A stretch of DNA of 64,000 nucleotides from Tunturibacter psychrotolerans. GTDB lineage: Bacteria; Acidobacteriota; Terriglobia; Terriglobales; Acidobacteriaceae. Of the stretch, positions 8,262-20,487 are shown piece after piece. The stretch spans positions 1,550,001 through 1,614,000 of the forward strand of contig NZ_CP132942.1 in the NCBI RefSeq assembly GCF_040359615.1, written 5' to 3'. The notes under the pieces were generated by a model. The model did no database searches, had not been told where the DNA came from, and was given only the letters and a program-made list of their open reading frames with translations. The first letter of the stretch is position 1. Every line of letters starts with the position of its first letter. Made by a program: the position numbers and the translations under genes.

Positions 8262-11200
8262 ATGATCTACGATTCGAAAACCCAGATGAACCGCATAGGC
8301 CAGTGCGGACGCAGATTGTCTCGGGGATGGAGTAAGCCGGCTTATCTACTGGCGCTTCTTGTCCTCTTTACCTCAGCAGCCTTCGCGCAGCTGACCACCG
8401 CCGACATCCTCGGCACCGTCACCGATGCCACAGGCGCCGTCGTTCCCAACGCCACCGTGGTCCTCACCAACGTCGGAACCAACGAAAAGCGCACCACAGT
8501 CTCCAACAGCTCGGGCGACTATAACTTCACGCTCCTGTCAGTCGGACACTACTCCATTTCGGTCAAAGCCGCGGGCTTCCAGACCTTTGTAACGAACGAC
8601 CTCTCCGTAGAGGCTGGTGACCGCGCCCGTAACGACGTTCACCTCCTGCTCGGTGCAGAATCGACCGTCGTCGAAGTCACCGCCAGCACCCCTCTTCTCC
8701 AGGCTGACAGCGCAACCGTCAGCTCCACCGTTACTGCAAAAGCCGTGCAGGACCTTCCCCTCAACGGCCGTAACTTCGTTCAGCTCGTGGGCCTCGTCCC
8801 CGGCGCCAACGAAGGTGCTGGCAACGGCCTCTCGAGCGGTGGCCGTCCAGATGATCGCCGCACCAACGCAGCCGGCTTGTCCGTCAACGGACAGGACGAC
8901 TCCCTCAACAACTGGGTCGTTGACGGTATCGACGACAACGAGCGCATCATCGGCACCATCGGTATCAAGCCGAACGTTGAAGGTATTCAGGAAATCACCG
9001 TCCAGACCAACAGCTACTCTCCAGAGGCTGGTCGTACCGCCGGCGGCGTCATCAACCTCATCACCCGCTCTGGAACAAACGCATTCCACGGTTCCGTCTA
9101 CGAGTACTTCCGCAACGATGTAACCGACGCTCGTAACGTCTTCGCAACCACCGGCAGCAAACCCGAGCTGCGTCAGAATCAGTACGGCGTCAGCATCGGC
9201 GGACCGATCATCAAAGACAGAACCTTCTTCTACTTTGACTGGGAAGGCCTCCGGAACGTCCAGGGCGTAACCGACACCGGCACGGTGCCGACTCAATCCG
9301 AATTCAACAACATCAACAGCATCAACGGTGGATCGCCTCAGGCTCTTTTCAGCACAAGCAACGGAACACTTCAGGCGTCTCAAGGATTGGTCACCGGTAC
9401 GCCAGTGCCCATCAATCCGATTGCACTCGCCTACCTGAAGCTGTACCCGGCACCGACCAACAGCAATCTCTCAAACAACTACATCATCAGCCCGAGCAAA
9501 ACCCAGGACTACAACCTCTATGACGCTCGCGTAGACCACAAGTTCAACGATAAAAACATATTGTTTGGCCGTTGGTCCTACAACAAAGTTACGAGCTTCA
9601 CGCCTCCCAACTTCGGAACCGTAAACGGTGTTGAGGTTTCGGGTGGAAGGTACAACTTTGACGGTCCCGCCTCCGACTTCGCAACACAGTTTGCATTCGG
9701 CTTCACGCACATCTTCAACCCCAATCTGCTGGTCGACCTGCGGTTAGGCTACACTCGCATCAACAACCTCTCTCTTCCGCTCAACTATGGCGTCGGGATC
9801 GACCAGAAACTCGGCTTCCCTGCCAGCATGACCAGCTTCAGCCCCTTTGCTGACTCTCTCACGCCCTTCGCGGTTGGCCCCTTCGGCGACATCGGCGACG
9901 GTGCGTATGTTCCCCTGCAGGACATCGACAACACCTTCCAGTACTCCGGTACGCTTAGCTGGACCAAGGGCAACCACAACATCAAGGCGGGCCTCAGCCT
10001 CATTCGCCGCCAGGCTCGTAACGTCCAAAGCGCCTCTGCAGTCGGTGCGTATCAGTTCAACCTCCAGAGCGACACCTTGAATGCAGGTGGCGACCAGCAA
10101 ACAATTCAGGACAACCAGCTGGCCTCAACTCTCCTCGGCGGCTTCAACAACCAGCAGCGTAATTTCAACATCAACGCGCCGGACTATCGCAGCTGGGAGC
10201 CAGGCGGGTTCGTTCAGGACAGCTGGAAGGTCAACCCCAAGCTGACCTTGATCTATGGCCTTCGCTACGATGTATTCACCCCGTTCACCGAAGCTCATAA
10301 CCATATCTCGAACTACGACTTCCTTGACGCGCTCAGCAACCCAGCCGCCGCCACAAGCAGCGCGTTGAAGATTGCTGGTGTCAATGGCGTCAACTCGCAG
10401 GTCAACCTCCCAACCGACTACGGTGATGTTGCTCCGCGCGTTGGTTTCTCCGCGCAGCTCACACCCCAAACCGTCCTCCGCGGTGGCTACGGAATCAGCT
10501 ACTTCCCCGGCAACTACACCTCCAATGCCGACCTGAAGAACGCACCGTTTACCTCCGTGTATAACCCGTCCTGCCAATCCACCATCGCTGTCCAACTCAT
10601 TAAGTATGAGAATGGCGGCGCGCTGCCCAAGGGCCAAAACGGAGACTGCGTCGCTCAGGCACAACCTGGGGACTTGAGCCTCGGAATACCCCAACCCGCC
10701 GCCCCCAACGCGGCACAACTCGCCAATCTTGCTACGATCCCCGGCATCGGGTTCGTCGCAGAAGCGCCGAAGTTCAAGAACGCCATGATCCAGCAGTACA
10801 ACCTGCAGGTTCAGCAGCAGTTCGGATCCAACGTCTTCACCATCGGCTATGTCGGCAACATCGGCCAGCATCTGCCGGAGTCCATCAACAACATCAATCA
10901 GGCGCTGCCGTACGATCCCTTCGCCCCACTGGGAAGCGCTACCAACCCAGTAGGCGGAGCCCGTCCGCTCGATGCAGTCTTCCATGCTGCCGGACCTAAC
11001 GCACCAGGCGGTATCAGCTACATCAATAGCGGCGGTATCTCCAACTACAACGCTCTCCAGACCTCCTACCAGCGTCGCTTTACCAAGGGGCTGGCCTTTG
11101 ATGCGAACTACACTTGGGGCAAAGCTCTGAGCGACATCACTGGCTTCTCCCAACAGGGCGGCAACCAAGGTTGGAGCAACGCCAATCCGTTCAACATCCG

Positions 11201-11831
11201 GGGGACGGAATACGGAGTGGCAGAACTTGATATCCAAAACCGCTTCGCTCTTGGTCTGAACTACGAACTCCAGTACGGCAAGAACTTCACAGGTGCAAAG
11301 AAAGCCGCTCTTGGCGGGTGGTCGTTCAATACCATCACCGTCTGGCAGAGTGGTAAGCCCTTCACCATCGTTAACAATGGTGGCGGAGGCGGCGGCCCTC
11401 TCAACACCCCGAACGACAACCCTGACGGCAACGGCTTTAACAATCGCGCAGTTCCCCAAAACAGCGGGGGCCAGGATCGTCCCAATCTGATTGGGGATCC
11501 ACGCGGATCTAAGTCGATTCACAACTTCTTCAACACACAAGCCTTCCAGCCTCAAGCCCTCGGAACCATTGGGACTGCACCGCGCAACGTGCTGTTCGGA
11601 CCCAACTTCCGTCACGTGGACCTCTCGGTCTTCAAAAACTTCACCATCACCGAACGGTTTGGACTGCAGTTCCGCGCAGAGAGCTACAACATCTCGAACA
11701 CGCCGAACTTCTACCTCCAGAACGGTCAACCTGGCGATGCCTTGGGTAATGCCGGATTCGGAAGCATCTCGCAGACCGATCCGAACTACACCGCACGGCA
11801 GTACCAGTTTGCCCTCAAGGTGCTGTTCTAA
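8262..11831 (+). CDS. TonB-dependent receptor, Oar-like (CarboxypepD_reg domain + plug + barrel)
   Basis: This 1189-residue outer-membrane receptor has a longer N-terminus, with a signal segment at residues ~27-46 (PAYLLALLVLFTSAAFA) and cleavage before QLTTADILG. The carboxypeptidase-regulatory domain (GTVTDATGAVVPNATVVLTNVG) covers residues ~50-135. The plug includes LPLNGRNFVQLVGLVPG and VDGIDDNERIIG, and the barrel ends in ALKVLF. It starts with ATG preceded by an AGGAC site. It differs clearly from the receptor at 4300, so the two are paralogues and not a recent duplication. Substrate unknown. The upstream LacI-like palindrome hints at carbohydrate control. The next gene, after a terminator, is an exported beta-glucosidase. 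Confidence 0.93.
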   Translation: MIYDSKTQMNRIGQCGRRLSRGWSKPAYLLALLVLFTSAAFAQLTTADILGTVTDATGAVVPNATVVLTNVGTNEKRTTVSNSSGDYNFTLLSVGHYSISVKAAGFQTFVTNDLSVEAGDRARNDVHLLLGAESTVVEVTASTPLLQADSATVSSTVTAKAVQDLPLNGRNFVQLVGLVPGANEGAGNGLSSGGRPDDRRTNAAGLSVNGQDDSLNNWVVDGIDDNERIIGTIGIKPNVEGIQEITVQTNSYSPEAGRTAGGVINLITRSGTNAFHGSVYEYFRNDVTDARNVFATTGSKPELRQNQYGVSIGGPIIKDRTFFYFDWEGLRNVQGVTDTGTVPTQSEFNNINSINGGSPQALFSTSNGTLQASQGLVTGTPVPINPIALAYLKLYPAPTNSNLSNNYIISPSKTQDYNLYDARVDHKFNDKNILFGRWSYNKVTSFTPPNFGTVNGVEVSGGRYNFDGPASDFATQFAFGFTHIFNPNLLVDLRLGYTRINNLSLPLNYGVGIDQKLGFPASMTSFSPFADSLTPFAVGPFGDIGDGAYVPLQDIDNTFQYSGTLSWTKGNHNIKAGLSLIRRQARNVQSASAVGAYQFNLQSDTLNAGGDQQTIQDNQLASTLLGGFNNQQRNFNINAPDYRSWEPGGFVQDSWKVNPKLTLIYGLRYDVFTPFTEAHNHISNYDFLDALSNPAAATSSALKIAGVNGVNSQVNLPTDYGDVAPRVGFSAQLTPQTVLRGGYGISYFPGNYTSNADLKNAPFTSVYNPSCQSTIAVQLIKYENGGALPKGQNGDCVAQAQPGDLSLGIPQPAAPNAAQLANLATIPGIGFVAEAPKFKNAMIQQYNLQVQQQFGSNVFTIGYVGNIGQHLPESINNINQALPYDPFAPLGSATNPVGGARPLDAVFHAAGPNAPGGISYINSGGISNYNALQTSYQRRFTKGLAFDANYTWGKALSDITGFSQQGGNQGWSNANPFNIRGTEYGVAELDIQNRFALGLNYELQYGKNFTGAKKAALGGWSFNTITVWQSGKPFTIVNNGGGGGGPLNTPNDNPDGNGFNNRAVPQNSGGQDRPNLIGDPRGSKSIHNFFNTQAFQPQALGTIGTAPRNVLFGPNFRHVDLSVFKNFTITERFGLQFRAESYNISNTPNFYLQNGQPGDALGNAGFGSISQTDPNYTARQYQFALKVLF

Positions 11832-11849
11832 ATCAAACGCAGCATAATC

Positions 11850-11893
11850 ACCCGTCGGCGAAGAGAAACCCTCTTCGCCGACGGGTAACTTTT
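11850..11893 (+). terminator. Strong hairpin terminator after the receptor at 8262
   Basis: ACCCGTCGGCGAAGAG (11850-11865) pairs perfectly with CTCTTCGCCGACGGGT (11871-11886), a 16-bp stem with a 5-base loop, followed by AACTTTT. Confidence 0.85.
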
Positions 11894-12174
11894 GCCTCGA
11901 CTCCTTAAGCCGCAAAAAGCCGCAAAAGGAGATCGCTTACTTCCTCAATCGCGGCATGAAAAATAAATCTCGAAACACTGTCACATTTTTCCAACCCCGA
12001 AAACACATCATCTAAAACACCACATCTACCACGCATCGCACCACAAACTCACCACCAAAACACCACGTTCCTGACCAGGTTTTCCCCGAACCCCCCTTCA
12101 AATTCCGAGTTTTCCCCATCCTATTTTTTTGTGCCATAGAGCACGCAAAGCAGTCCACCCGGAGACCACCTGAC

Positions 12175-13671
12175 ATGAACCGCCGAAGTTTTCTCGCCCA
12201 AACATCTGCGTGGGCCGCTGCAGCCGCGCTTCCCAAGCTCTCCGGAGCCTCCATCCTCCCCACCCTCAACGCCGTCGCAGAGCAGACTCCCGCCGCAGGC
12301 GAAATCAAGTTTCCTAAGGACTTCCTCTGGGGCACCGCCACCGCCGCATACCAAGTCGAAGGCGCCTGGAACGTCGATGGCCGCGGAGAAACAGTTTGGG
12401 ATCGCTTCAGCCACGCTCCAGGCAACGTCAAGGGCGCCTACACCGGCGACGAAGCCTGCGATGACTATCACCGCTTCCCCGAAGACATTGCCTTCATGAA
12501 GCAGATGAACATGCGCAGCTATCGCTACTCCATCGCATGGTCACGCATTCAACCGACTGGTGAAGGCACCATAAACCAGAAGGGAATCGACTACTACAAG
12601 CGCCTCACCGATACAGTCCTCAAAGCCGGCATGCGTCCGCTCGTCACCCTCTACCACTGGGACCTCCCTCAGCCTCTCGAGGACAAAGGCGGCTGGCCCA
12701 ACCGCGACACCGCCGCACGCTTCGCTGACTACGCCGAGATAGCAGTCAAGGCGCTAGGCGATCGCATCAACACATGGGCCATCTTCAACGAGCCCTGGGT
12801 CTTCACCTATCTAGGCTATGGTAGCGGCGTCCATGCTCCTGGCAAACAGGACTTCGACCTCTTCCTCAAAGCCTCACATACCGTCAACCTTGCGCAGGGA
12901 GACGCCTTCCGCGCCATCAAAGCCATCGCTCCGAAGTCCAAAGTCGGCACAGCCTTCAGCATGTCTTCCACCACGCCGGCGACTTCCTCACCCGAGGACG
13001 CAGCCGCAGCCAAACGCTTCGACGCCTTCAATAACGTCTGGTTTCTCGAGACCGCCCTGCGTGGTCACTATCCCGAAGCTTTCGTCCACGGCGTTCCCCT
13101 AGAGACCATGGGCTTCCAGAGCGGCGACGACAAGCGCATGACCGCGCCACTCGACTACATCGGAGTCAACTACTACTTCCGCCAAATAGTCGCTAACCTC
13201 GCGACCCCTGCTCCCACTAAACCCTCCTACGACGCCATGGGCTTCAACCACTACAACGGAAAAGAGGGCCCCCTCACCGAAATCGGTTGGGAGGTCTATC
13301 CACGCGGTATGTATGAGATCGTGCAGCGTGTCTCAAAGGACTACAAACTCCCGATCGAGATCACCGAAAACGGCTGTTCCTACGGCGACTATCCAGACGC
13401 CAGCGGTCGCGTCGCCGATGTCCGCCGCATTCACTACTACCGGGAACACCTTCGCGAACTCGCTCGCGCCATTCAAGACGGTGCCGATGTTCGCGGCTAC
13501 CACTCCTGGTCCATCCTCGACAACTTCGAGTGGTCCGAAGGCTATACCCAACGCTTCGGCATGGTCTTCGTGGACTTCCCCACGCAGCGCCGCTTCATGA
13601 AGGATTCAGGAAAGTGGTACGCCCGCGTCGCATCCACGAATACTGTTGAAGCCAGTGCCGCGACAACGTAG
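12175..13671 (+). CDS. Exported GH1 beta-glucosidase
   Basis: A 498-residue family 1 glycoside hydrolase preceded by a twin-arginine-type signal (NRRSFLAQTSAWAAAAALP). The GH1 core begins at FPKDFLWGTATAAYQVEGAW. The acid/base is Glu206 in IFNEPW and the nucleophile is Glu398 in ITENG; both are intact. The enzyme retains configuration while hydrolysing beta-glucosides such as cellobiose; GH1 members also include beta-galactosidases and others, so exact specificity is open. The Tat signal predicts a folded periplasmic enzyme. The gene stands alone on the plus strand between two hairpins, and the one after its stop (13684-13720) is probably its terminator. The 281 bases before it are C-rich with no ORF. 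Confidence 0.93.
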   Translation: MNRRSFLAQTSAWAAAAALPKLSGASILPTLNAVAEQTPAAGEIKFPKDFLWGTATAAYQVEGAWNVDGRGETVWDRFSHAPGNVKGAYTGDEACDDYHRFPEDIAFMKQMNMRSYRYSIAWSRIQPTGEGTINQKGIDYYKRLTDTVLKAGMRPLVTLYHWDLPQPLEDKGGWPNRDTAARFADYAEIAVKALGDRINTWAIFNEPWVFTYLGYGSGVHAPGKQDFDLFLKASHTVNLAQGDAFRAIKAIAPKSKVGTAFSMSSTTPATSSPEDAAAAKRFDAFNNVWFLETALRGHYPEAFVHGVPLETMGFQSGDDKRMTAPLDYIGVNYYFRQIVANLATPAPTKPSYDAMGFNHYNGKEGPLTEIGWEVYPRGMYEIVQRVSKDYKLPIEITENGCSYGDYPDASGRVADVRRIHYYREHLRELARAIQDGADVRGYHSWSILDNFEWSEGYTQRFGMVFVDFPTQRRFMKDSGKWYARVASTNTVEASAATT

Positions 13672-13683
13672 TGAACCATCGGC

Positions 13684-13720
13684 GAGGCACAGAGGGTAAG
13701 CGATAATACCTCTGTGCCTC
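13684..13720 (+). terminator. Hairpin between GH1 gene and MutS-like gene, covering the latter's start codon
   Basis: GAGGCACAGAGG (13684-13695) pairs perfectly with CCTCTGTGCCTC (13709-13720), 12 bp with a 13-base loop. It starts 13 bases after the GH1 stop. There is no U-run, and the 3' arm contains the GTG start (13714) of the next gene, so it may work as a translational lock as much as a terminator. Confidence 0.6.
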
Positions 13721-15507
13721 CGTCTGACCTTTCCCCTTCCGAAGAATATAAACAGCGCCAGCAAGCCCGCGAGCAACACGTCGCGCACTTCGAAAAACTG
13801 CATCGTCGATTTGGAAACCTCCGACTCCTCATAGTCACTGCAACCCTGATCGCTGCCTGGTTCTCTCTCCACAACGACGCATTCTCGCCCTGGTGGCTCC
13901 TAACCGGCCCCGCGTTATTCCTTGCGATCGCCATCCTTCACGCAAGCGTCCTTCGCAAGCGTGCCTGCGCCGAGCGAGCTGTCGACTTCTATCGCAAGGG
14001 CCTCACCCGCATCGAAGACCGCTGGATAGGCACCCGCCAAACCGGCGAACGCATCGACACCCACACCAGCCTCTATGCCACCGACCTCGACCTCTTCGGC
14101 TCCGGCAGCCTCTTCGAACTTCTCTCCTTAGCTCGCACACGCATGGGCGAAGACGCCCTCGCCATGTGGCTCCTCACCCCATCCCCGATCGCCGACATCA
14201 AGCAGCGCCACACCGCAGTCACGGAACTGCGTACCCGCCTCGATCTTCGCGAAGACGTCGCCGTCCTCGGAGAAGATCTGAAAGTCGGCATCCACACAGA
14301 AGCCCTCACGCACTGGGCCGAAGCACCCAATCAACTCAAACATCGTGCTCTTCGCTGGTTCTCTCTCGCTCTCTCCTTCGCATCGATAGCATCAGCCGTC
14401 TACTGGGCCGAGCGCGGAGAAAAAACTCCCTTCTTCCTAATTCTCGCTCTCGCATGCATCATCACCGCATCTCTTCGCAAGCAAACCGCCGAAGTTCTCC
14501 AATCCACCGAGCACGCCCTAAAAGACCTCCAACTCCTCTCATCTCTCTTGGCCCGCCTCGAACGCGAAGCCTTTGAATCCCCCCGTCTGCAAACCCTTAG
14601 GCAAGCGCTCTCCTCGCATCACCTCCCCGGCTCTCAAGCCATCGGCCGCCTGCGAACCATCGTGGAGTACATCAACGCGCTCGAAAACCCCATCATGCGC
14701 GCCCTCAACGTGCCGCTCCTGTACGCCGTTCAGGTCGCCTACGCAGCCAAGGCCTGGCGCAGCGCCCACGGAGCCGCCGTTCGCACCTGGCTCACCGCCA
14801 TCGGCGAAGCCGAAGCGCTCCTCTCCCTCTCTGCCTACGCCTACGAGCATCCCACCGATCCCTTCCCTGAGTTTGTCGAAGGACCGCCCTGTTTCGTCGC
14901 TGAACAACTCGGTCACCCGCTCATCGCCGTCGCAAAGTGCGTCCGCAACGACGTCAGTATCTGTGGCGACACTCGCGTCCTCCTCATCAGCGGCTCCAAC
15001 ATGTCCGGCAAAAGCACGCTCATGCGCGCCGTCGGCATCAACACCGTCCTCGCCATGGCCGGAGCCCCCGTTCGGGCCAAAAGATTGCAACTCACGCCGC
15101 TACAAATAGGCGCAAGCATCCTCATCAACGACTCTCTCCAGGAAGGAAGCTCCCGTTTCTATGCCGAAATCACGCGTCTCCGCCAAATCTGCGACCTTGC
15201 CGAAAATCATCCCCCCGTCCTCTTCTTGCTAGACGAACTTCTCCAGGGCACAAACTCAAAGGACCGCCTAGTTGGAGCCCAAGGCGTAGTTCACGCCTTA
15301 CTCGACAGCGGAGCCATCGGTCTCATCAGCACCCACGATCTCGCCTTGACCAACATCGGCCAACAGCGCGATCCTCGCCTCCACAACGTTCATCTCCAGG
15401 ACGAAATCGAAGACGGAAAGATGAAGTTCGACTTTAAGCTGCAGGAGGGCGTCGTCACCAAAAGCAACGGCATCGAGCTCATGCGCCTCATCGGCCTCAA
15501 AGTTTGA
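13714..15507 (+). CDS. MutS-like (domain V only) membrane-anchored ATPase
   Basis: The 597-residue product carries only the C-terminal ATPase of the MutS family. Walker A is GSNMSGKST at residues 427-435, followed by the Walker B-type LFLLDELLQGTNSKDR and ISTHDLALT, all intact. The N-terminal part lacks the mismatch-recognition domain and instead has hydrophobic segments near residues 45-80 (LLIVTATLIAAWF, WWLLTGPALFLAIAILH) and 215-250 (WFSLALSFASIASAVYW, FFLILALACIITASL). Similar membrane MutS-related proteins occur in Acidobacteria and Bacteroidetes; their role is not established and mismatch repair should not be assumed. The GTG start at 13714 is used because no other in-frame start lies close to the conserved region; it lies inside a hairpin. 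Confidence 0.85.
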   Translation: MPPSDLSPSEEYKQRQQAREQHVAHFEKLHRRFGNLRLLIVTATLIAAWFSLHNDAFSPWWLLTGPALFLAIAILHASVLRKRACAERAVDFYRKGLTRIEDRWIGTRQTGERIDTHTSLYATDLDLFGSGSLFELLSLARTRMGEDALAMWLLTPSPIADIKQRHTAVTELRTRLDLREDVAVLGEDLKVGIHTEALTHWAEAPNQLKHRALRWFSLALSFASIASAVYWAERGEKTPFFLILALACIITASLRKQTAEVLQSTEHALKDLQLLSSLLARLEREAFESPRLQTLRQALSSHHLPGSQAIGRLRTIVEYINALENPIMRALNVPLLYAVQVAYAAKAWRSAHGAAVRTWLTAIGEAEALLSLSAYAYEHPTDPFPEFVEGPPCFVAEQLGHPLIAVAKCVRNDVSICGDTRVLLISGSNMSGKSTLMRAVGINTVLAMAGAPVRAKRLQLTPLQIGASILINDSLQEGSSRFYAEITRLRQICDLAENHPPVLFLLDELLQGTNSKDRLVGAQGVVHALLDSGAIGLISTHDLALTNIGQQRDPRLHNVHLQDEIEDGKMKFDFKLQEGVVTKSNGIELMRLIGLKV

Positions 15508-15836
15508 TTTCCAGCAGCGGTGCTGTCGCTTCCCTCCGACCAAAGGAAGGACGAGGCCCCACCCTACCAAGACCGGTACACAAGTCACGAAGTGACCGCC
15601 TCCCGCGCAGGGAGCCCGTCCGGCAGGACGCGTCGTTGGGGCGTTCAGCGTGACGCGTTGACGAACTGAACGCCCATTCAGTATCCTTCTCGCGTCGAAG
15701 CAAAGCTCTTTTCGCAGCACCGATCCAGCGACACCGCACCACGTCTCGATCAAACCAAACGCGGTATCCACTCACAACGCCAAGCCGCCTCAAAGAGTCA
15801 AATCACACGACGCACAGGAATGAAGCAGGAGAACAC
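15508..15836. other. Gene-free region before etfB
   Basis: No credible ORF. It contains the dispersed intergenic repeat at 15580-15612 and ends in the ribosome site of etfB (AGGAG at about 15826). Confidence 0.6.
15580..15612. repeat. Dispersed intergenic repeat, copy 1 (GTCACGAAGTGAC element)
   Basis: A 33-base element, identical at 32 of 33 positions to 25257-25289. It starts ACAAGTCACGAAGTGACCGC and ends CCCGCGCAGGG. The GTCAC-GAA-GTGAC core is an inverted repeat. Both copies are intergenic and in the same orientation. Confidence 0.8.
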
Positions 15837-16595
15837 ATGCGCATACTGACCTACATTCGGCAGGTACTCGACGCTGAAGAGAGCGTGCACATAGCAAACG
15901 ATGCCGTCGCGCTCGAAAACAGCAAGCTCGTCATGGACACCATGGACGAGTACGGCGTCGAAGAGGCACTGCGCCTTCGCGAGAGCGGCATCGAGGCCGA
16001 AATCGTCGCCGTGGCCGTAGGCTCCGCCCGCATCCAGGATGCACTCCGAACCGCCCTTGCGATGGGCGCCGACCGCGCCATCCACGTCGAAACCGACACC
16101 CGTCTCGACGCCATCGCCCTCAGCAAAGTTCTCGCCCAACTCGCCACGCAAGAGCAGGCAACTCTCATCTTCTCCGGCGGTCAGCAAGCCGACTGGGACT
16201 CGCACGCCCTCGCCGCCGCAACCGCCGAACGCCTCAACTGGCCGCAAGTCACCTGGACCAGCGCCCTCGAACTCAAAGGCACAACCCTCACCGGCAAGCA
16301 CGACGCCGACGAAGGCAGCGAATCCTTCACCCTCGAACTCCCCGCCGTCGTCACCACCCAGCAGGGCCTCAACGAGCCGCGCTATCCCACACTCCCCAAC
16401 ATCATGAAGTCAAAGAAAAAAGAGCTGCGCAAAGAGTCTCTCGATGAGTTCGACGTCACCCCAAAGCTCAAATTCGTCAGCGCCGAAATCCAGGTAAAAA
16501 ATCGCCTCAATAAAATCCTCGACGGCAAAGACGCGCCCGCCGCCGCCGCTCAACTCGTAGATCTTCTCCGCAACGAAGCAAGGGTGATCGCATGA
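15837..16595 (+). CDS. etfB: Electron transfer flavoprotein subunit beta
   Basis: A 252-residue ETF beta subunit, full length for the family. It opens [16 protein letters not shown] and keeps the conserved C-terminal [29 protein letters not shown] segment, where beta subunits hold AMP and contact alpha. The ATG follows an AGGAG site. The stop overlaps the etfA start by four bases (ATGA), so the two are translationally coupled. ETF collects electrons from acyl-CoA and similar flavin dehydrogenases in the cytoplasm; the EtfD-like gene 223 bases past etfA is the likely route to the quinone pool. Confidence 0.95.
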   Translation: MRILTYIRQVLDAEESVHIANDAVALENSKLVMDTMDEYGVEEALRLRESGIEAEIVAVAVGSARIQDALRTALAMGADRAIHVETDTRLDAIALSKVLAQLATQEQATLIFSGGQQADWDSHALAAATAERLNWPQVTWTSALELKGTTLTGKHDADEGSESFTLELPAVVTTQQGLNEPRYPTLPNIMKSKKKELRKESLDEFDVTPKLKFVSAEIQVKNRLNKILDGKDAPAAAAQLVDLLRNEARVIA

Positions 16596-17542
16596 TTCTC
16601 ATCGTCGTGGAGTACGCCAACGGCAAAGTAAGCAAGAGCACTTGGGAGATGATCACTGCCGCCCGCGAGTCCGGCCGCGAAGCTCCTCTCACAGCGCTCG
16701 TCCTTGGCAGCAACATCTCCGCCATCGCCGCCGAAGTCGCCCGCGCCGTCGACCAGGTCCTCGTCGCCGACCTCCCCGCGCTCGCCCAATATGACCCCGA
16801 ACTCTGGTCAGCCGCCGTCGCGCAGATCGCCGCCGAAGGCGAAGCCAACCTCGTTCTCATTGGCGGCAGCCGCAGCGGCCGCGAGTACAGCCCCCGCGTC
16901 GCCATCAAACTCGACGCCCCCTTGCTCGAAGACGTCATCACCCTCAAATCCAGCGCCGAAACCAACACCGCACAGCGCTACACCTTCCTAGCGCGCGTCA
17001 CCGAAACTATAGAGTCGACCACACCCATCGCCGTAGTCACCATTAAACCCGGTGTCTTCAATCCCGCAACGCCGAAGGCCGAGGCAGCGGAACAATTCGA
17101 TGTAGACCTAAACTTACCCACCCCACGCCTCAAAGTCACCGGCAAGACCGCCGAGCGCAGCTCACGCATCTCGCTCTCCGAAGCCGAAATCGTCGTCTCC
17201 GGCGGCCGCGGCGTTGGCAGCGCCGAAGGCTTCACCCAATACGTCGAAGCGCTCGCCGACCAACTAGGAGCCGCCGTCGGCGCAACCCGCGCCATCGTCG
17301 ATGCAGGCTGGCGCCCCTACTCCGAACAAGTCGGCCAGACAGGCAAAACAGTTCAGCCAAAGACCTACATCGCCATCGGAATCTCCGGCGCGGTCCAACA
17401 CCTCTCCGGCATGAACAAGAGCAAAACCATCGTAGCCATCAACCGCGACCCCGAAGCTCCCATCTTCAAAATCGCCGACTACGGCATCATCGGCGACGTC
17501 ACCCAACTAGTCCCAGCCATCCTCACAGAACTGAAGAAATAA
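16592..17542 (+). CDS. etfA: Electron transfer flavoprotein subunit alpha
   Basis: The 316-residue alpha subunit has the N-terminal Rossmann-like domain ([25 protein letters not shown]) and the C-terminal FAD-binding signature: [51 protein letters not shown] and [10 protein letters not shown]. All expected FAD contacts are visible. It begins with an ATGA overlap with etfB and forms the FAD-carrying half of the heterodimer. Confidence 0.96.
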   Translation: MILIVVEYANGKVSKSTWEMITAARESGREAPLTALVLGSNISAIAAEVARAVDQVLVADLPALAQYDPELWSAAVAQIAAEGEANLVLIGGSRSGREYSPRVAIKLDAPLLEDVITLKSSAETNTAQRYTFLARVTETIESTTPIAVVTIKPGVFNPATPKAEAAEQFDVDLNLPTPRLKVTGKTAERSSRISLSEAEIVVSGGRGVGSAEGFTQYVEALADQLGAAVGATRAIVDAGWRPYSEQVGQTGKTVQPKTYIAIGISGAVQHLSGMNKSKTIVAINRDPEAPIFKIADYGIIGDVTQLVPAILTELKK

Positions 17543-17630
17543 TCGTGGCACGTTCCGACAGTTACAACGAAGTCGTTCTCCTGAGCAATAAAGATTGCGG
17601 TTGTCATTCATAGCGATAACAATGAGATTG

Positions 17631-17656
17631 TCATTCTGAGCGGAGCGAAGAATCCC
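17631..17656. repeat. Dispersed REP-like intergenic element (TCATTCTGAGCG type)
   Basis: TCATTCTGAGCGGAGCGAAG followed by AATCCC in the etfA/etfD-like gap. A related, more diverged copy lies in the opposite orientation at 42890-42931. Elements of this type (CTGAGCG...GAAGAATCCC) recur between genes in acidobacterial genomes, as I recall from general knowledge. Confidence 0.5.
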
Positions 17657-17765
17657 TATATTTTGTCCTTGTTGTCGCTCGGCCCCTGATCAAGAACGCC
17701 CCGAATTCGAACGACCAGAAATCATCACGAGCACCTGAACAACGAACGCGAACGACGCCGGCCCA

Positions 17766-20486
<2,721 letters not shown>

Positions 20487-20487
20487 C

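Noticed and set aside
10125..11915. 596-residue open frame antisense to the receptor at 8262 (also long antisense frames at 640-1917, 6673-7617 and 20581-21978)
   Set aside because: They are products of biased third-codon positions in the true genes; compositions are odd and no family motif, signal peptide or ribosome site is seen.
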